Positions 53,008 to 62,300 of a stretch of DNA of 64,000 nt are shown in pieces. How positions within the stretch are numbered: position 1 is the stretch's first letter; each line of letters starts with the position of its first letter. This DNA comes from Streptomyces cellulosae (GTDB taxonomy: Bacteria > Actinomycetota > Actinomycetes > Streptomycetales > Streptomycetaceae). A program made the position numbers and the translations under genes. The notes beneath the pieces were generated by a model. That model did not search any database, was not told the DNA's origin, and worked only from the letters and a program-made list of their open reading frames with translations. The DNA lies in assembly GCF_000721105.1 (NCBI RefSeq), contig NZ_JOEV01000003.1, positions 62,001 through 126,000 of the forward strand, read 5' to 3'.

Positions 53008-54120
53008 TTACTTGAGGCCGATCTGGTCGCAGGCGGCCTTGTACTTGGCCGTGCAGATCTCGGCGGGGGTGTAGAAGCCTTCCTTGATGACCGTGTCCTT
53101 GATGTTGTCCTTGGTCAGCGAGACGACCGGAACCAGCAGGGACGGGACGTCCTTCGCGCTGTCGCTGGAGACCTTGTCCTTGGCGACGGAGTCCAGGCTC
53201 TCACCCTTGGCCAGCTTGACGGCCATCTCGCCGGCGACGGACGCCTCCGTCGGGTACGACTTGAACACGCTCATGTACTGGTCGCCGGTGAGGATCCGCT
53301 GGACGGCGGCGAGTTCGGCGTCCTGGCCGGTGACGGGAACCTTGAGGTTGGCGGCCGCGAGGGCGGTGATGATACCGCCGGCCATGCCGTCGTTCGCGGA
53401 GTAGACGCCCGCGATGTTCTTGCCGCCGATCGCGGAGATCGCCGCCTCCATCTCGGAGTTGGCGTTGTCCGGCGACCACTCCTTGGTGTCGTACTCCTTG
53501 GCGACGGTCACCTTGCCGTCGAGGACGGAGTGGGCGCCCTTCTTGAACTGGGCGGCGTTCGGGTCGGTCACCGAACCGTTGACCATGACGATCTTGCTGG
53601 ACTTGGTGGCCTTGCTGCCCAGAGCCTTCAGCAGGGCGTTGGCCTGGGTCCTGCCGACCTCTTCGTTGTCGAACGTGGTGTAGGCGCTGATCGGGCCTTC
53701 GGCGAGGCGGTCGTAGGCGACGACCTTGATGCCCTGGTCCACGGCCTTCTGGACCGAGTTCTTGATGGCCTTGGCGTCCACCGCGTCCACGATGAGCACG
53801 TCCACCTTGTTGGTGATCATCGTGTCGACCTGCTGCGACTGCAGACTCGCGTCCTGCCGCGCGTTGTTGTACAGGAACTGGGCCTTGTTGTTCGTGAGCT
53901 CCTTGATCTTCTTCTCGATCAGAGGCTTGTCGAACTTCTCGTACCGCGCGGTCTTGTTCTCCGGAAGGAGCAGACCCACCTTGATGTTGTCGCCCTTGGA
54001 AGCGGAGCCGGAGGACTCGGCCTTGTCGCCGGATTCCTTGGCACTGCCACAAGCGGCAAGCGAAACGGCCATCGCGCCCGCGGCAACGGCAACAGCGGCA
54101 CGACGCATACGCGTGTTCAC
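53008..54120 (-). CDS. xylF: xylose/sugar-binding lipoprotein (XylF-like)
   Basis: 370 residues from GTG 54120 with GGGAGG upstream. Lipoprotein signal with LAAC. Periplasmic-binding fold type I with DNIKVGLLLPENKTARYEKFD, VDVLIVDAVDAKAIKNSVQKA, VVAYDRLAEG, VMVNGSVTDPNAAQFKKGAH and VYSANDGMAGGIITAL, matching XylF. It captures xylose or a related pentose outside the cell and hands it to XylGH. First gene of the operon; the ROK regulator gene follows on the same strand upstream. Confidence 0.93.
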   Translation of the reverse strand: MNTRMRRAAVAVAAGAMAVSLAACGSAKESGDKAESSGSASKGDNIKVGLLLPENKTARYEKFDKPLIEKKIKELTNNKAQFLYNNARQDASLQSQQVDTMITNKVDVLIVDAVDAKAIKNSVQKAVDQGIKVVAYDRLAEGPISAYTTFDNEEVGRTQANALLKALGSKATKSSKIVMVNGSVTDPNAAQFKKGAHSVLDGKVTVAKEYDTKEWSPDNANSEMEAAISAIGGKNIAGVYSANDGMAGGIITALAAANLKVPVTGQDAELAAVQRILTGDQYMSVFKSYPTEASVAGEMAVKLAKGESLDSVAKDKVSSDSAKDVPSLLVPVVSLTKDNIKDTVIKEGFYTPAEICTAKYKAACDQIGLK

Positions 54121-54241
54121 TTCAGAAACCTCCCTGACGAGGCCGCGTCGTTGCGGCCGAGGTGGCTGGAAGTCAACTCGGCCACACGTGCGACGTCAAG
54201 AAGTAAATCCTTAACGGGTTGGCAACGGTGCCATCCGTTCT

Positions 54242-55441
54242 CTAAGTGAAGGCAGGTGCGGCCGTGGGCAGCGTCCCGTCCAAAAGGGTCGAATCGCCCA
54301 TCTCGCTGAGCGCGAGAGCGAGCGCACCGAGCACCTCCGCACGGCCGCCGAGGGCCCCGGGCAGAACGGTGAGCCGACGTGCCGCGCTGGGGATCGCATA
54401 GCGGCCGACGGACTCCCTGATCGGCCCGAGCACCAGCTCACCCGCCTCGGCGAGATCACCGCCGAGGACCACGCGGCTCGGGTTCAGCAGGTTGCAGAGA
54501 TTGGCGACTCCACTGCCGATGTGGCGGCCGACGTCGGCGATCACCCGACGGCAACCGGGGTCCCCGTCCCGCGCCAGCCGTACGACGCCTTCCATGGTCA
54601 GATCCGTGCCGTGGCTGGACTGGAGCAGGGGCAGCACATAGCGCGCGGCCGTGAAGGTCTCCAGGCAGCCCCGGTTGCCGCAGCGGCAGACGGGGCCGGA
54701 TTCGTCGAGCGTGATGTGTCCGATCTCTCCCGCGGTACCGCCCGGGCCCCGGTAGATCTGCCCGTTGATCACCAGACCCGCGCCGACACCGCTCGCGACC
54801 TTGATGTACGCCAGGTCACGCACCCCCCGGCCGCTGCCCCAGACCAGCTCACCGAGGGCGCCGAGGTTGGCGTCGTTGTCCACGTGCACGGGTACGCCGA
54901 GCCGCCCGTGCAGCTCCTCGGCGGGCCGGGTGCCGGTCCAGCCGGGCAGGATGGCGGTCGAGCCAAGGGTCCCGGTCTCGACGTCGATCGGGCCGGGGAC
55001 GCCGAGGCCCACCCCGGCGATCTTGGCGCGGTCCACTCCGGTGGCCTCGATCAACCGGCTGACCAGCTGTTCCGCCCGGTCGAAACCCTGGGTCGAGGAG
55101 GCGTCCACATCGAGCGGCTCGGACTCCTCGGCCAGCACCTGGTGGGCCAGGTTGCCGACCGCCACGCGCAGATGGGTGTGCCCGAAGTCGACACCGATCA
55201 CGATGCCGGCGTCCCCGCTCAGGGAGACGCTGCGGGCCCTGCGGCCGCCGGCCGAGGTGGGCGTGACCTCGACGGTTCCGCCGTCCTTGAGTTCGCGCAC
55301 GATGTTGGAGACGGTCGCCGCGGACAGGCCCGTCGTCCGCGCGATCTCCGCCTGCGTGAGCGACCCGGCCAGCCGCACGGCCCGTACGACCCGCTCGAGG
55401 TTGGCTCGGTGCAGCGACGACTGCGACCCCGGAGTCTCCAC
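54242..55441 (-). CDS. rok7B7: ROK-family transcriptional regulator (Rok7B7-like)
   Basis: 399 residues from GTG 55441, chosen because AGGAGG lies five bases upstream. The first in-frame TTG at 55492 has no such site and follows a TAG directly. The winged HTH (RVVRAVRLAGSLTQAEIARTTGLSAATVSNIV) is followed by a ROK sugar-kinase-like domain with DFGHTHLRVAVG, the GEIGHITL segment and zinc motif CRCGNRGCLE. In S. coelicolor Rok7B7 neighbours and affects xylFGH and influences catabolite repression and antibiotic production. Identity as that regulator is based on family and context. Confidence 0.88.
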   Translation of the reverse strand: METPGSQSSLHRANLERVVRAVRLAGSLTQAEIARTTGLSAATVSNIVRELKDGGTVEVTPTSAGGRRARSVSLSGDAGIVIGVDFGHTHLRVAVGNLAHQVLAEESEPLDVDASSTQGFDRAEQLVSRLIEATGVDRAKIAGVGLGVPGPIDVETGTLGSTAILPGWTGTRPAEELHGRLGVPVHVDNDANLGALGELVWGSGRGVRDLAYIKVASGVGAGLVINGQIYRGPGGTAGEIGHITLDESGPVCRCGNRGCLETFTAARYVLPLLQSSHGTDLTMEGVVRLARDGDPGCRRVIADVGRHIGSGVANLCNLLNPSRVVLGGDLAEAGELVLGPIRESVGRYAIPSAARRLTVLPGALGGRAEVLGALALALSEMGDSTLLDGTLPTAAPAFT

Positions 55442-55624
55442 GACGACCTCCTGCGCGCGGGACCGCTTCAATGAGGCCCCGTCTATGTCCAACTAGTGAA
55501 CTCTAAGCTGAGCCGTTCGGGCCGCCTCCCGTCAAGAGGTTGAACCGCATCCGGGTTCTTGGACATGACCGCGGACGCCGCCCCCGGGAGCCAGGAGCGG
55601 CGTTCGCGCAGTGGGGTCGGGCCG

Positions 55625-56548
55625 TTACTTCAGCGCGCCCGCCGTGAGGCCCTGCACCACCTGCCGCTGGAAGACGATGTACGCCGCGAGCACCGGCAGC
55701 ATGGCCATCACCAGGCCGGCGAACAGCCCGGACCAGTCGCCCTTGTAGCCCTGGCTGGCCGCGAGCTGGACCAGGCCCTGGGTCAGGACGCGCTTGTCCG
55801 GGTCGGTGTTGAGCACCGTCGGCAGCATGTACTGGTTCCACTGTCCCAGGAAGTTGAAGATCCCCACACTGATCAGGCCGGGCTTGGCCATCGGCAGCAT
55901 GATCTGGAAGAACGTCCGGGTGTGTGAGGCACCGTCCACGAACGCCGCCTCCGCGACCGAGGTCGGCAGCGTGCGGAAGAACGCGGTCAGGAAGAAGACC
56001 GTGAAGGGCAGCGAGTAGGCGATGTAGACCAGGATCAGCCCGTGGATGGTGTTCAGCAGGCCCATGTTGTTCACGACGTAGAACAACGGGACCAGCGCCA
56101 GCATGATCGGGAAACTCATGCCGCCGACGAACAGGTAGTAGATGAACCGGTTGCCCGGGAAGTCGAAGCGGGCCAGCACGTAGGCCGCCATGGAGCCGAG
56201 CACCAGCGTGCCGATGAGCGAACCGCCCACCACCAGGATGGTGTTCAGGAAGTAGTCGCTCATGTTGGCGTCGGTCCAGGCCCGCGCCCAGTTGTCGAAG
56301 TGCAGCTTGTCCGGCAGCGCCCAGGGCGAACTGAAGATGGAGTTGTCGTCCTTGAAGGACGTCATCACCGCCCACAGCAGCGGCAAGACGACCAGGATCG
56401 CCCAGATGACCAGGATCCCGTGCGAGAAGACGTTGAGGGTGGTGCCCTCCTTCTTCTCCTTCGGGGGCGGACCGCCCGGGGAGTCGGCCTTGGCGACGGG
56501 CACACCGGGCACGGCCGGTACGGGGGCGGGAGGCTCGGTTGTCTTCAT
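55625..56548 (-). CDS. carbohydrate ABC transporter permease, MalG type
   Basis: 307 residues from ATG 56548. A Pro/Ala/Lys-rich N-terminal tail of ~35 residues precedes six membrane segments. The EAA loop contains AEAAFVDGASHTRTFFQIMLPMAKPG. Ends the three-gene importer operon (binding protein, MalF, MalG), again without an ATPase gene. Three bases separate it from the previous permease stop. Confidence 0.93.
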   Translation of the reverse strand: MKTTEPPAPVPAVPGVPVAKADSPGGPPPKEKKEGTTLNVFSHGILVIWAILVVLPLLWAVMTSFKDDNSIFSSPWALPDKLHFDNWARAWTDANMSDYFLNTILVVGGSLIGTLVLGSMAAYVLARFDFPGNRFIYYLFVGGMSFPIMLALVPLFYVVNNMGLLNTIHGLILVYIAYSLPFTVFFLTAFFRTLPTSVAEAAFVDGASHTRTFFQIMLPMAKPGLISVGIFNFLGQWNQYMLPTVLNTDPDKRVLTQGLVQLAASQGYKGDWSGLFAGLVMAMLPVLAAYIVFQRQVVQGLTAGALK

Positions 56549-56551
56549 GTG

Positions 56552-57478
56552 TCAGTACTCCAGCCGCTCGCGCCGTCCGAGCCGCATCACGAGGCCGGCG
56601 AAGGCCAGGGTGACGACGAGCAGGGCGACGCCGATGGTGGTCGCGTAGGCGGCCTGCCCGTCCCGGAACGCCTTCTGGTACACGTACAGGACCATGACGG
56701 TGGTCGAGTAGTCGGGGCCGCCCGGACCGGTCGTCATGATCTGTACGACCGCGAACGACTCGGCACCCAGGGCGAGGATGCCCATGTACACCCAGCCGGA
56801 CTGCACGGTGTCCCACAGCAGCGGCAGGGTGATGCGGAAGAACGTGGTGGCCCGGCCGGCCCCGTCGAGCAGCGCGGCCTCGTACAGGTCCGCCGGGATG
56901 GAGGCCATACCGGCGGAGAACAGGACCACGAAGAACCCGACCGTGGACCACACCAGCACCGCCATCACGCACCACAGGGCCAGGCTCGGGTCGCCCAGCC
57001 ACAGCGGCTGGACGCTGTCGAGCCCGATGCCGCGCAGCAGCGAATTGATAGCGCCGCTGTCCGGGTTGTATGCGAAAGCGAACAGCAGAGCGACGATCGC
57101 GATCGAGAGCACCTGAGGGAAGAAGTAGACGATCTTGTAGAAGCCGGAGCCCCGGACACCGGAGATGACCGGGCCGCCCCGCCTCCTGCGTCCACCCACA
57201 TTGATCATTAAGGCGAAGAACAGGGCCAGACTGATCGTCACGAGCGGCAGCACGAGCGCGAACATCAAGCTGTGCTGCAAGGACTTCCAGAAGATCTCGT
57301 CGTCCAGCATCCTCCGGTAATTGTCCAGGCCGACCATCTTGAATTCGGGGCTCAGGCCGGTCCAGTCCGTGAACGAGTAGTAGATGGACTGGATGAACGG
57401 CCATACCACGAAGAGCGCGTACAGTCCCAGGGGCAGCGCCAGAAACCCCACGATGAACCGGTACTTGCCGTGCTGCAT
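56552..57478 (-). CDS. carbohydrate ABC transporter permease, MalF type, containing a TTA codon
   Basis: 308 residues from ATG 57478. Six membrane segments; EAA loop EAALLDGAGRATTFFRITLPLLWDTV. The Leu in FFALMINVGG is encoded by TTA at 57209-57211 (read on the minus strand), so full expression may need the BldA tRNA. Works with the downstream MalG partner and binding protein at 57495. Confidence 0.93.
   Translation of the reverse strand: MQHGKYRFIVGFLALPLGLYALFVVWPFIQSIYYSFTDWTGLSPEFKMVGLDNYRRMLDDEIFWKSLQHSLMFALVLPLVTISLALFFALMINVGGRRRRGGPVISGVRGSGFYKIVYFFPQVLSIAIVALLFAFAYNPDSGAINSLLRGIGLDSVQPLWLGDPSLALWCVMAVLVWSTVGFFVVLFSAGMASIPADLYEAALLDGAGRATTFFRITLPLLWDTVQSGWVYMGILALGAESFAVVQIMTTGPGGPDYSTTVMVLYVYQKAFRDGQAAYATTIGVALLVVTLAFAGLVMRLGRRERLEY
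57209..57211 (-). promoter_or_regulatory. in-frame TTA leucine codon in the MalF-type permease
   Basis: Read on the minus strand as GCC TTA ATG ATC, in the FALMI part of the permease. The frame is fixed by the flanking protein. TTA is the bldA-dependent leucine codon in Streptomyces. Confidence 0.85.
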
Positions 57479-57494
57479 CGCTTCTCCGGTCCGT

Positions 57495-58949
57495 TTACTG
57501 GTGCTTGTAGTGCTTGATCGAACTGTCCTTGGCGGTTTCGTCCGCGTAGGCCTGGATCTTCTTGATGGTCTCGGCCGGAGTGAGGCGGCCGGCCATCATC
57601 TCGCCGAGGCCGGAGACCCCGATCTTCTCCTTCTGGAGCTGCACGTACCAGTCCTGCATCCGCGGGTTCAGCACGTTGCTGCCGGCCTTCTCCAGCGCCG
57701 CGACGCCGGACTTCAGGCCCGGGGTGAGGGTGATGCCCTCGGTGCCACCGTTGAACGCGGTGAGTGACTTGACCTTGCTGGTGAAGTTCTTCGAGGACGC
57801 CTCGCTGAGCATGATGCGCAGCTGCTCCATGCCGCCCTCGGCGTTCTTCGCCTTGGCCGGGACGATGAAGGGCTCGCCGCCGGAGGCCCAGATGGTGCCG
57901 AAGGGCATCTTGTCGGAGGAGTCGATACCGGTGGGCGCGGAGACCGCCAGGTCGAAGTCCTTCGGGATGACGTTCGCCGACTCGTTCTCCACCCAGGAGC
58001 CGTTCGGGATGAACAGCGCCTTGCCCTTGGCCCAGGCGGTCTGCGACTGGATGTGGTCCAGGCCGGGCGTGCCCTTGAGGATGTAGCCCTTCTTGTAGAG
58101 CTCGTAGTAGGCCTCGAAACACGCCTTGACCGCGGGGTGCTTCCAGGCGTTCGGCTCCAGGTTGTCGATGGCGTCGAGGACCTCGACACCGCCGACCTTG
58201 CCGATCATCGGGTAGAGCGAGAAGGGGAGGTAGTACGGGTATTTGCCCGCGTACGTCCAGCCCGCCATGCCCTTCTTCTTGGCCTTCTCGCACACCGCGA
58301 GCATCTGGTCCCAGGTCTCGGGATAGGTGGCGTCGAGCGAGTCCAGCGCCTTCTGCGAGTACCAGACGCCGTACACCGTGTAGGCGTAGTACATGATCCA
58401 GACCGGGTCGCCGTCGAGCTGGCCCATCTCCACGATGCCGGGGCGCAGGGTGTCGCGGACCTTCTTCTTCGGGTCGTCGTAGGACGGGGCGTCCAGCAGC
58501 GGGGTGAGGTCGGTGAGCTGCTTCTTCGCGGCCAGGACGCCCATGTCCATCTGCTCGGCGCCGGAGTTGTCGATCAGGTCCGGCGGGGTGCCCTGGTTGA
58601 AGCGGGGCTGGAGGGTGGACTGGATCTTCTGGGTGGCGGAGAACTTCACCGTGACCTTGGGGAAGTCCTTCTCGTAGATCTTCACGGCGTCCTCGGCGTA
58701 CTCCTTGCCGAAGCCGCCGTCGAACAGGACGAACTCCATCCCCGCGGTCTCGTTCACGGCCAGCGGGTTCTTGGCGGTCTTCTTGCCCGCCTTGGCCTTG
58801 TCCCCGCTGTCGTCGCCGCCGCTGCTGGCGCACGCCGACAGGAAGCTCATCGTGGGGACGGAGATCAGGCCCAGTGCTGCGGACCGCTTGATCAGATCGC
58901 GGCGGCCGACGCCACCGGTGCCGTTGTTCTCGGCGGAAGTGGATCCCAT
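57495..58949 (-). CDS. extracellular sugar-binding lipoprotein (CUT1), Tat-type signal
   Basis: 484 residues from ATG 58949; the upstream TTG at 58955 is too close to GAGG (two bases), whereas ATG has the correct spacing. Twin-arginine motif GRRDLIKRS, then SFLSAC as lipobox, so folded export and lipid anchoring are combined. A family-1 solute-binding fold with EFVLFDGGFGKEYAEDAVKIYEKDFPKVTV and GVWYSQKALDSL. Ligand unknown. First gene of its operon, divergent from the GH92 mannosidase, so a manno- or hemicellulose oligosaccharide is likely. Confidence 0.9.
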   Translation of the reverse strand: MGSTSAENNGTGGVGRRDLIKRSAALGLISVPTMSFLSACASSGGDDSGDKAKAGKKTAKNPLAVNETAGMEFVLFDGGFGKEYAEDAVKIYEKDFPKVTVKFSATQKIQSTLQPRFNQGTPPDLIDNSGAEQMDMGVLAAKKQLTDLTPLLDAPSYDDPKKKVRDTLRPGIVEMGQLDGDPVWIMYYAYTVYGVWYSQKALDSLDATYPETWDQMLAVCEKAKKKGMAGWTYAGKYPYYLPFSLYPMIGKVGGVEVLDAIDNLEPNAWKHPAVKACFEAYYELYKKGYILKGTPGLDHIQSQTAWAKGKALFIPNGSWVENESANVIPKDFDLAVSAPTGIDSSDKMPFGTIWASGGEPFIVPAKAKNAEGGMEQLRIMLSEASSKNFTSKVKSLTAFNGGTEGITLTPGLKSGVAALEKAGSNVLNPRMQDWYVQLQKEKIGVSGLGEMMAGRLTPAETIKKIQAYADETAKDSSIKHYKHQ

Positions 58950-59213
58950 GCTCAAGTCCTCGCCTTCTCCAGGACTCAGGCGGTGTACCGGATCCTCCCG
59001 GGCACCGCGGTCAGGTCAAGCAGGGTGGTGCTGGAAGTGCGCATCGTGTGAATTGCCGACAGGTATAGTCCACTTCTTGCCAGCGGAGCAAGATCGAATG
59101 CAAGGTTGGCCATGGGTCTTTTCCGAGTTGAGACCTCCCGGAAATATGAGCGGCCTGTGGGCCTCATGCCGGAAAAATCCCTGACATAGGCCCCGAATGC
59201 CACACCAACACCC

Positions 59214-59219
59214 TTGACA
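59214..59219 (+). promoter_or_regulatory. consensus -35 box (TTGACA) before GH92
   Basis: TTGACA lies 44 bp before the operator. The best -10 candidates 17-20 bp downstream (TACTGA region) are poor, so promoter assignment is tentative. Confidence 0.35.
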
Positions 59220-59262
59220 TCACTGCCTACTTGAGTCACTACTGATCCTTGCGCACAGTTTC

Positions 59263-59276
59263 TGACAACGTTGTCC
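59263..59276. promoter_or_regulatory. LacI-type operator, perfect 12-bp core GACAACGTTGTC
   Basis: TGACAACGTTGTCC contains a perfect inverted repeat over 12 bases, the form typical of LacI-family sites. It is 24 bp upstream of the GH92 start, so a bound repressor would block transcription. It shares TGACAACGTT with the site at 27972 in the beta-mannosidase promoter. Confidence 0.75.
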
Positions 59277-59300
59277 GCAGCGCAGGAGGGGTGCTCGCGT

Positions 59301-62300
59301 ATGCAGCAGCACAGGGTTCGGCTGAGACGGGGTTCAACGGGGAGACGGGGTTCGGCGGTCGCATTGACGGCCGCCTTCGCTTTGGCGGTGGGTGCACAGG
59401 GCGCGGCGGTCGCCCTCCCCCAGGCGCCCGCCGCCGCGGACCGGGAGTTCACGTCCTCCTTCGAGGCGGACGATCCGGCACCCGACTGGCTCAACACCGT
59501 CGACACGGCACCGGACGGCACCGAGCGGGCCTCGGGCGTCGACGGCGGCTACAGCACCGGCATTCCCGGCAATATCACCGACCACGTCACGGACGTCCGG
59601 GCGAGCGGCGAGAACACCGGCGGCGGCGAGGTGAAGAAGAACCTCGTCGACGGCGAGCCGAGCACCAAGTGGCTGACCTTCGAATCGACGGGCTGGGCCG
59701 AGTTCGACCTGGACAAGCCGGCCAAGGTGGTCCGGTACGCCCTCACCTCGGCGAACGACGTCCCCGAGCGTGACCCCGCGGACTGGACCCTCAAGGGCTC
59801 CACCGACGGCAAGGACTGGAAGACCCTCGACACCCGCTCGGGCGAATCCTTCGCCGAGCGGTTCCAGACGAAGGCGTACGACATCCCGCAGGCGGCCGCC
59901 GCCGAGTACCAGCACTTCCGGCTGGAGATCACGAAGAACCACGGCGCCGACGGCATCCTGCAGCTCGCCGACGTCCAGTTCTCCACCGGCGGCAGCGATG
60001 CCCCCGTCCCGCAGGACATGCTCTCGCTGGTCGACCGCGGGCCGAGCGGATCGCCCACCGCCATGGCGGGCGCCGGATTCACCGGAAAGAAGGCCCTGCG
60101 GTACGCCGGACGGCACACCGTCGACGGGCGGGCGTACTCGTACAACAAGATCTTCGACGTGAACGTGGCGGTCGGCCGGGACACCGAGCTGGCGTACCGG
60201 ATCTTCCCGTCGATGGCGGACGGCGACCGGGACTACGACGCGACGAACGTGTCGGTGGACCTGGCGTTCACGGACGGCACGTATCTGAGCGGCCTCGGGG
60301 CGAGGGACCAGCACGGGTTCGCGCTGTCACCGCAGGGGCAGGGCGCCGCCAAGGTGCTCTACGTCAACCAGTGGAACAACGTGGTCTCGCAGATCGGGTC
60401 GGTCGCGGCCGGCAAGACCGTCGACCGGATCCTGGTGGCGTACGACTCCCCCAAGGGCCCGGCGAAGTTCCGGGGCTGGCTGGACGACGTGACGATCGGG
60501 CGGGCCGCGCCGGAGAAGCCGAAGGCCCATCTGTCCGACTACGCGCTGACCACCCGGGGCACCAACTCCAGCGGCGGCTTCTCGCGAGGCAACAATTTCC
60601 CCGCGACGGCGGTCCCGCACGGGTTCAACTTCTGGACGCCGGTGACGAACGCGTCCTCGCTGAGCTGGCTGTACGACTACGCGCGGGCCAACAACGCGGA
60701 CAACCTGCCGACCATCCAGGCGTTCAGCGCCAGCCACGAGCCGAGTCCCTGGATGGGTGACCGGCAGACCTTCCAGGTGATGCCGTCGGCCGCGTCCGGA
60801 ACCCCGGACACCGGGCGTGAGGCACGGGAGCTGGCCTTCCGGCACGAGAACGAGACCGCGCGGCCGTACTACTACGGGGTGCGGTTCGAGAACGGGCTGA
60901 AGGCCGAGATGACGCCGACCGACCACGCGGCGGCGCTCCGCTTCACCTACCCGGGCGACGACGCGAGTGTCCTGTTCGACAACGTCACCGACCAGGCCGG
61001 GCTGACCCTCGACAAGGAGAACGGGATCATCACCGGCTACTCGGACGTGAAGTCCGGCCAGTCGACCGGTGCCACCCGCCTCTTCGTGTACGGCGTGTTC
61101 GACAAGCCGGTGAGCGGTGGGGACTCCCAGGGCGTCAAGGGCTACCTGCGCTTCGACGCCGGGTCCGACCGGACCGTCACCCTGCGCCTGGCGACCTCGC
61201 TGATCAGCCTCGACCAGGCGAAGGACAACCTGCGCCAGGAGATCCCGGACGGCACCTCCTTCGACAAGGTGAAGTCGCGCGCCCGGCAGCAGTGGGACCG
61301 GATCCTCGGCAAGGTGGAGGTGGAGGGCGCGACCCCGGACCAGCTGACCACGCTGTACTCCAGCCTGTACCGGCTGTACCTGTACCCCAACTCCGGTTTC
61401 GAGAAGGTCGGTTCGAAGTACCAGTACGCCTCCCCGTTCTCGCCGATGCCCGGCCCGGACACCCCGACGCACACCGGCGCGAAGATCGTGGACGGCAAGG
61501 TGTACGTCAACAACGGCTTCTGGGACACCTACCGGACGACCTGGCCCGCCTACTCGTTGCTGACGCCCTCTCAGGCGGGTGCGATGGTCGACGGGTTCGT
61601 GCAGCAGTACAAGGACGGCGGCTGGACCTCGCGCTGGTCCTCCCCCGGATACGCGGACCTGATGACCGGCACCTCGTCGGACGTCGCCTTCGCGGACGCG
61701 TACGTCAAGGGCGTCGACTTCGACGCGAAGTCGGCGTACGACGCGGCCCTGAAGAACGCGACCGTCGTGCCCCCGTCCTCCGGCGTGGGCCGCAAGGGCA
61801 TGACGACCTCGCCGTTCCTCGGCTACACGAGCACCGACACGCACGAGGGCCTGTCGTGGGCGCTGGAGGGCTACCTCAACGACTACGGCATCGCGAAGAT
61901 GGGGCAGGCCCTGTACAAGAAGACCGGCGCCAAGCGCTACCAGGAGGAGTCCGAGTACTTCCTCAACCGGGCCCAGGACTACGTGAACCTGTTCGACCCG
62001 AAGGCCGGCTTCTTCCAGGGCCGGGACACGAAGGGCGACTGGCGCGTCGAGTCCTCGAAGTACGACCCGCGGGTGTGGGGCTACGACTACACGGAGACCA
62101 ACGGCTGGGGCTACGCCTTCACCGCCCCGCAGGACAGCCGGGGCCTCGCCAACCTGTACGGCGGCCGCGGCCGACTCGCCGACAAGCTCGACGAGTACTT
62201 CGCCACGCCGGAGACCGCATCGCCGGACCTCATCGGCTCCTACACCGGTGTCATCCACGAGATGACCGAGGCACGGGACGTCCGGATGGGCATGTACGGG

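Larger units (their letters stand above)
58950..59300. other. 351-bp divergent control region, importer and GH92 promoters
   Basis: No gene is present. It holds the operator at 59263-59276, a TTGACA box at 59214-59219, and the AGGAGG ribosome site (59284-59289) of GH92. A TATACC-like minus-strand box near 59064-59069 could serve the importer. Promoter boxes are weak; the operator is the firm element. Confidence 0.55.

Noticed and set aside
55442..55492. TTG start of the ROK gene adding 17 residues
   Set aside because: A stop codon directly precedes it and there is no Shine-Dalgarno, whereas GTG 55441 has AGGAGG at proper spacing.
59064..59069. TATAGT as a plus-strand -10 box for GH92
   Set aside because: No -35 hexamer at 17 bp and it is over 200 bp from the gene start; better viewed as a weak minus-strand promoter element.
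58976..59521. 181-codon minus-strand frame in the GH92 control region
   Set aside because: It overlaps the operator and the GH92 start; no family features.
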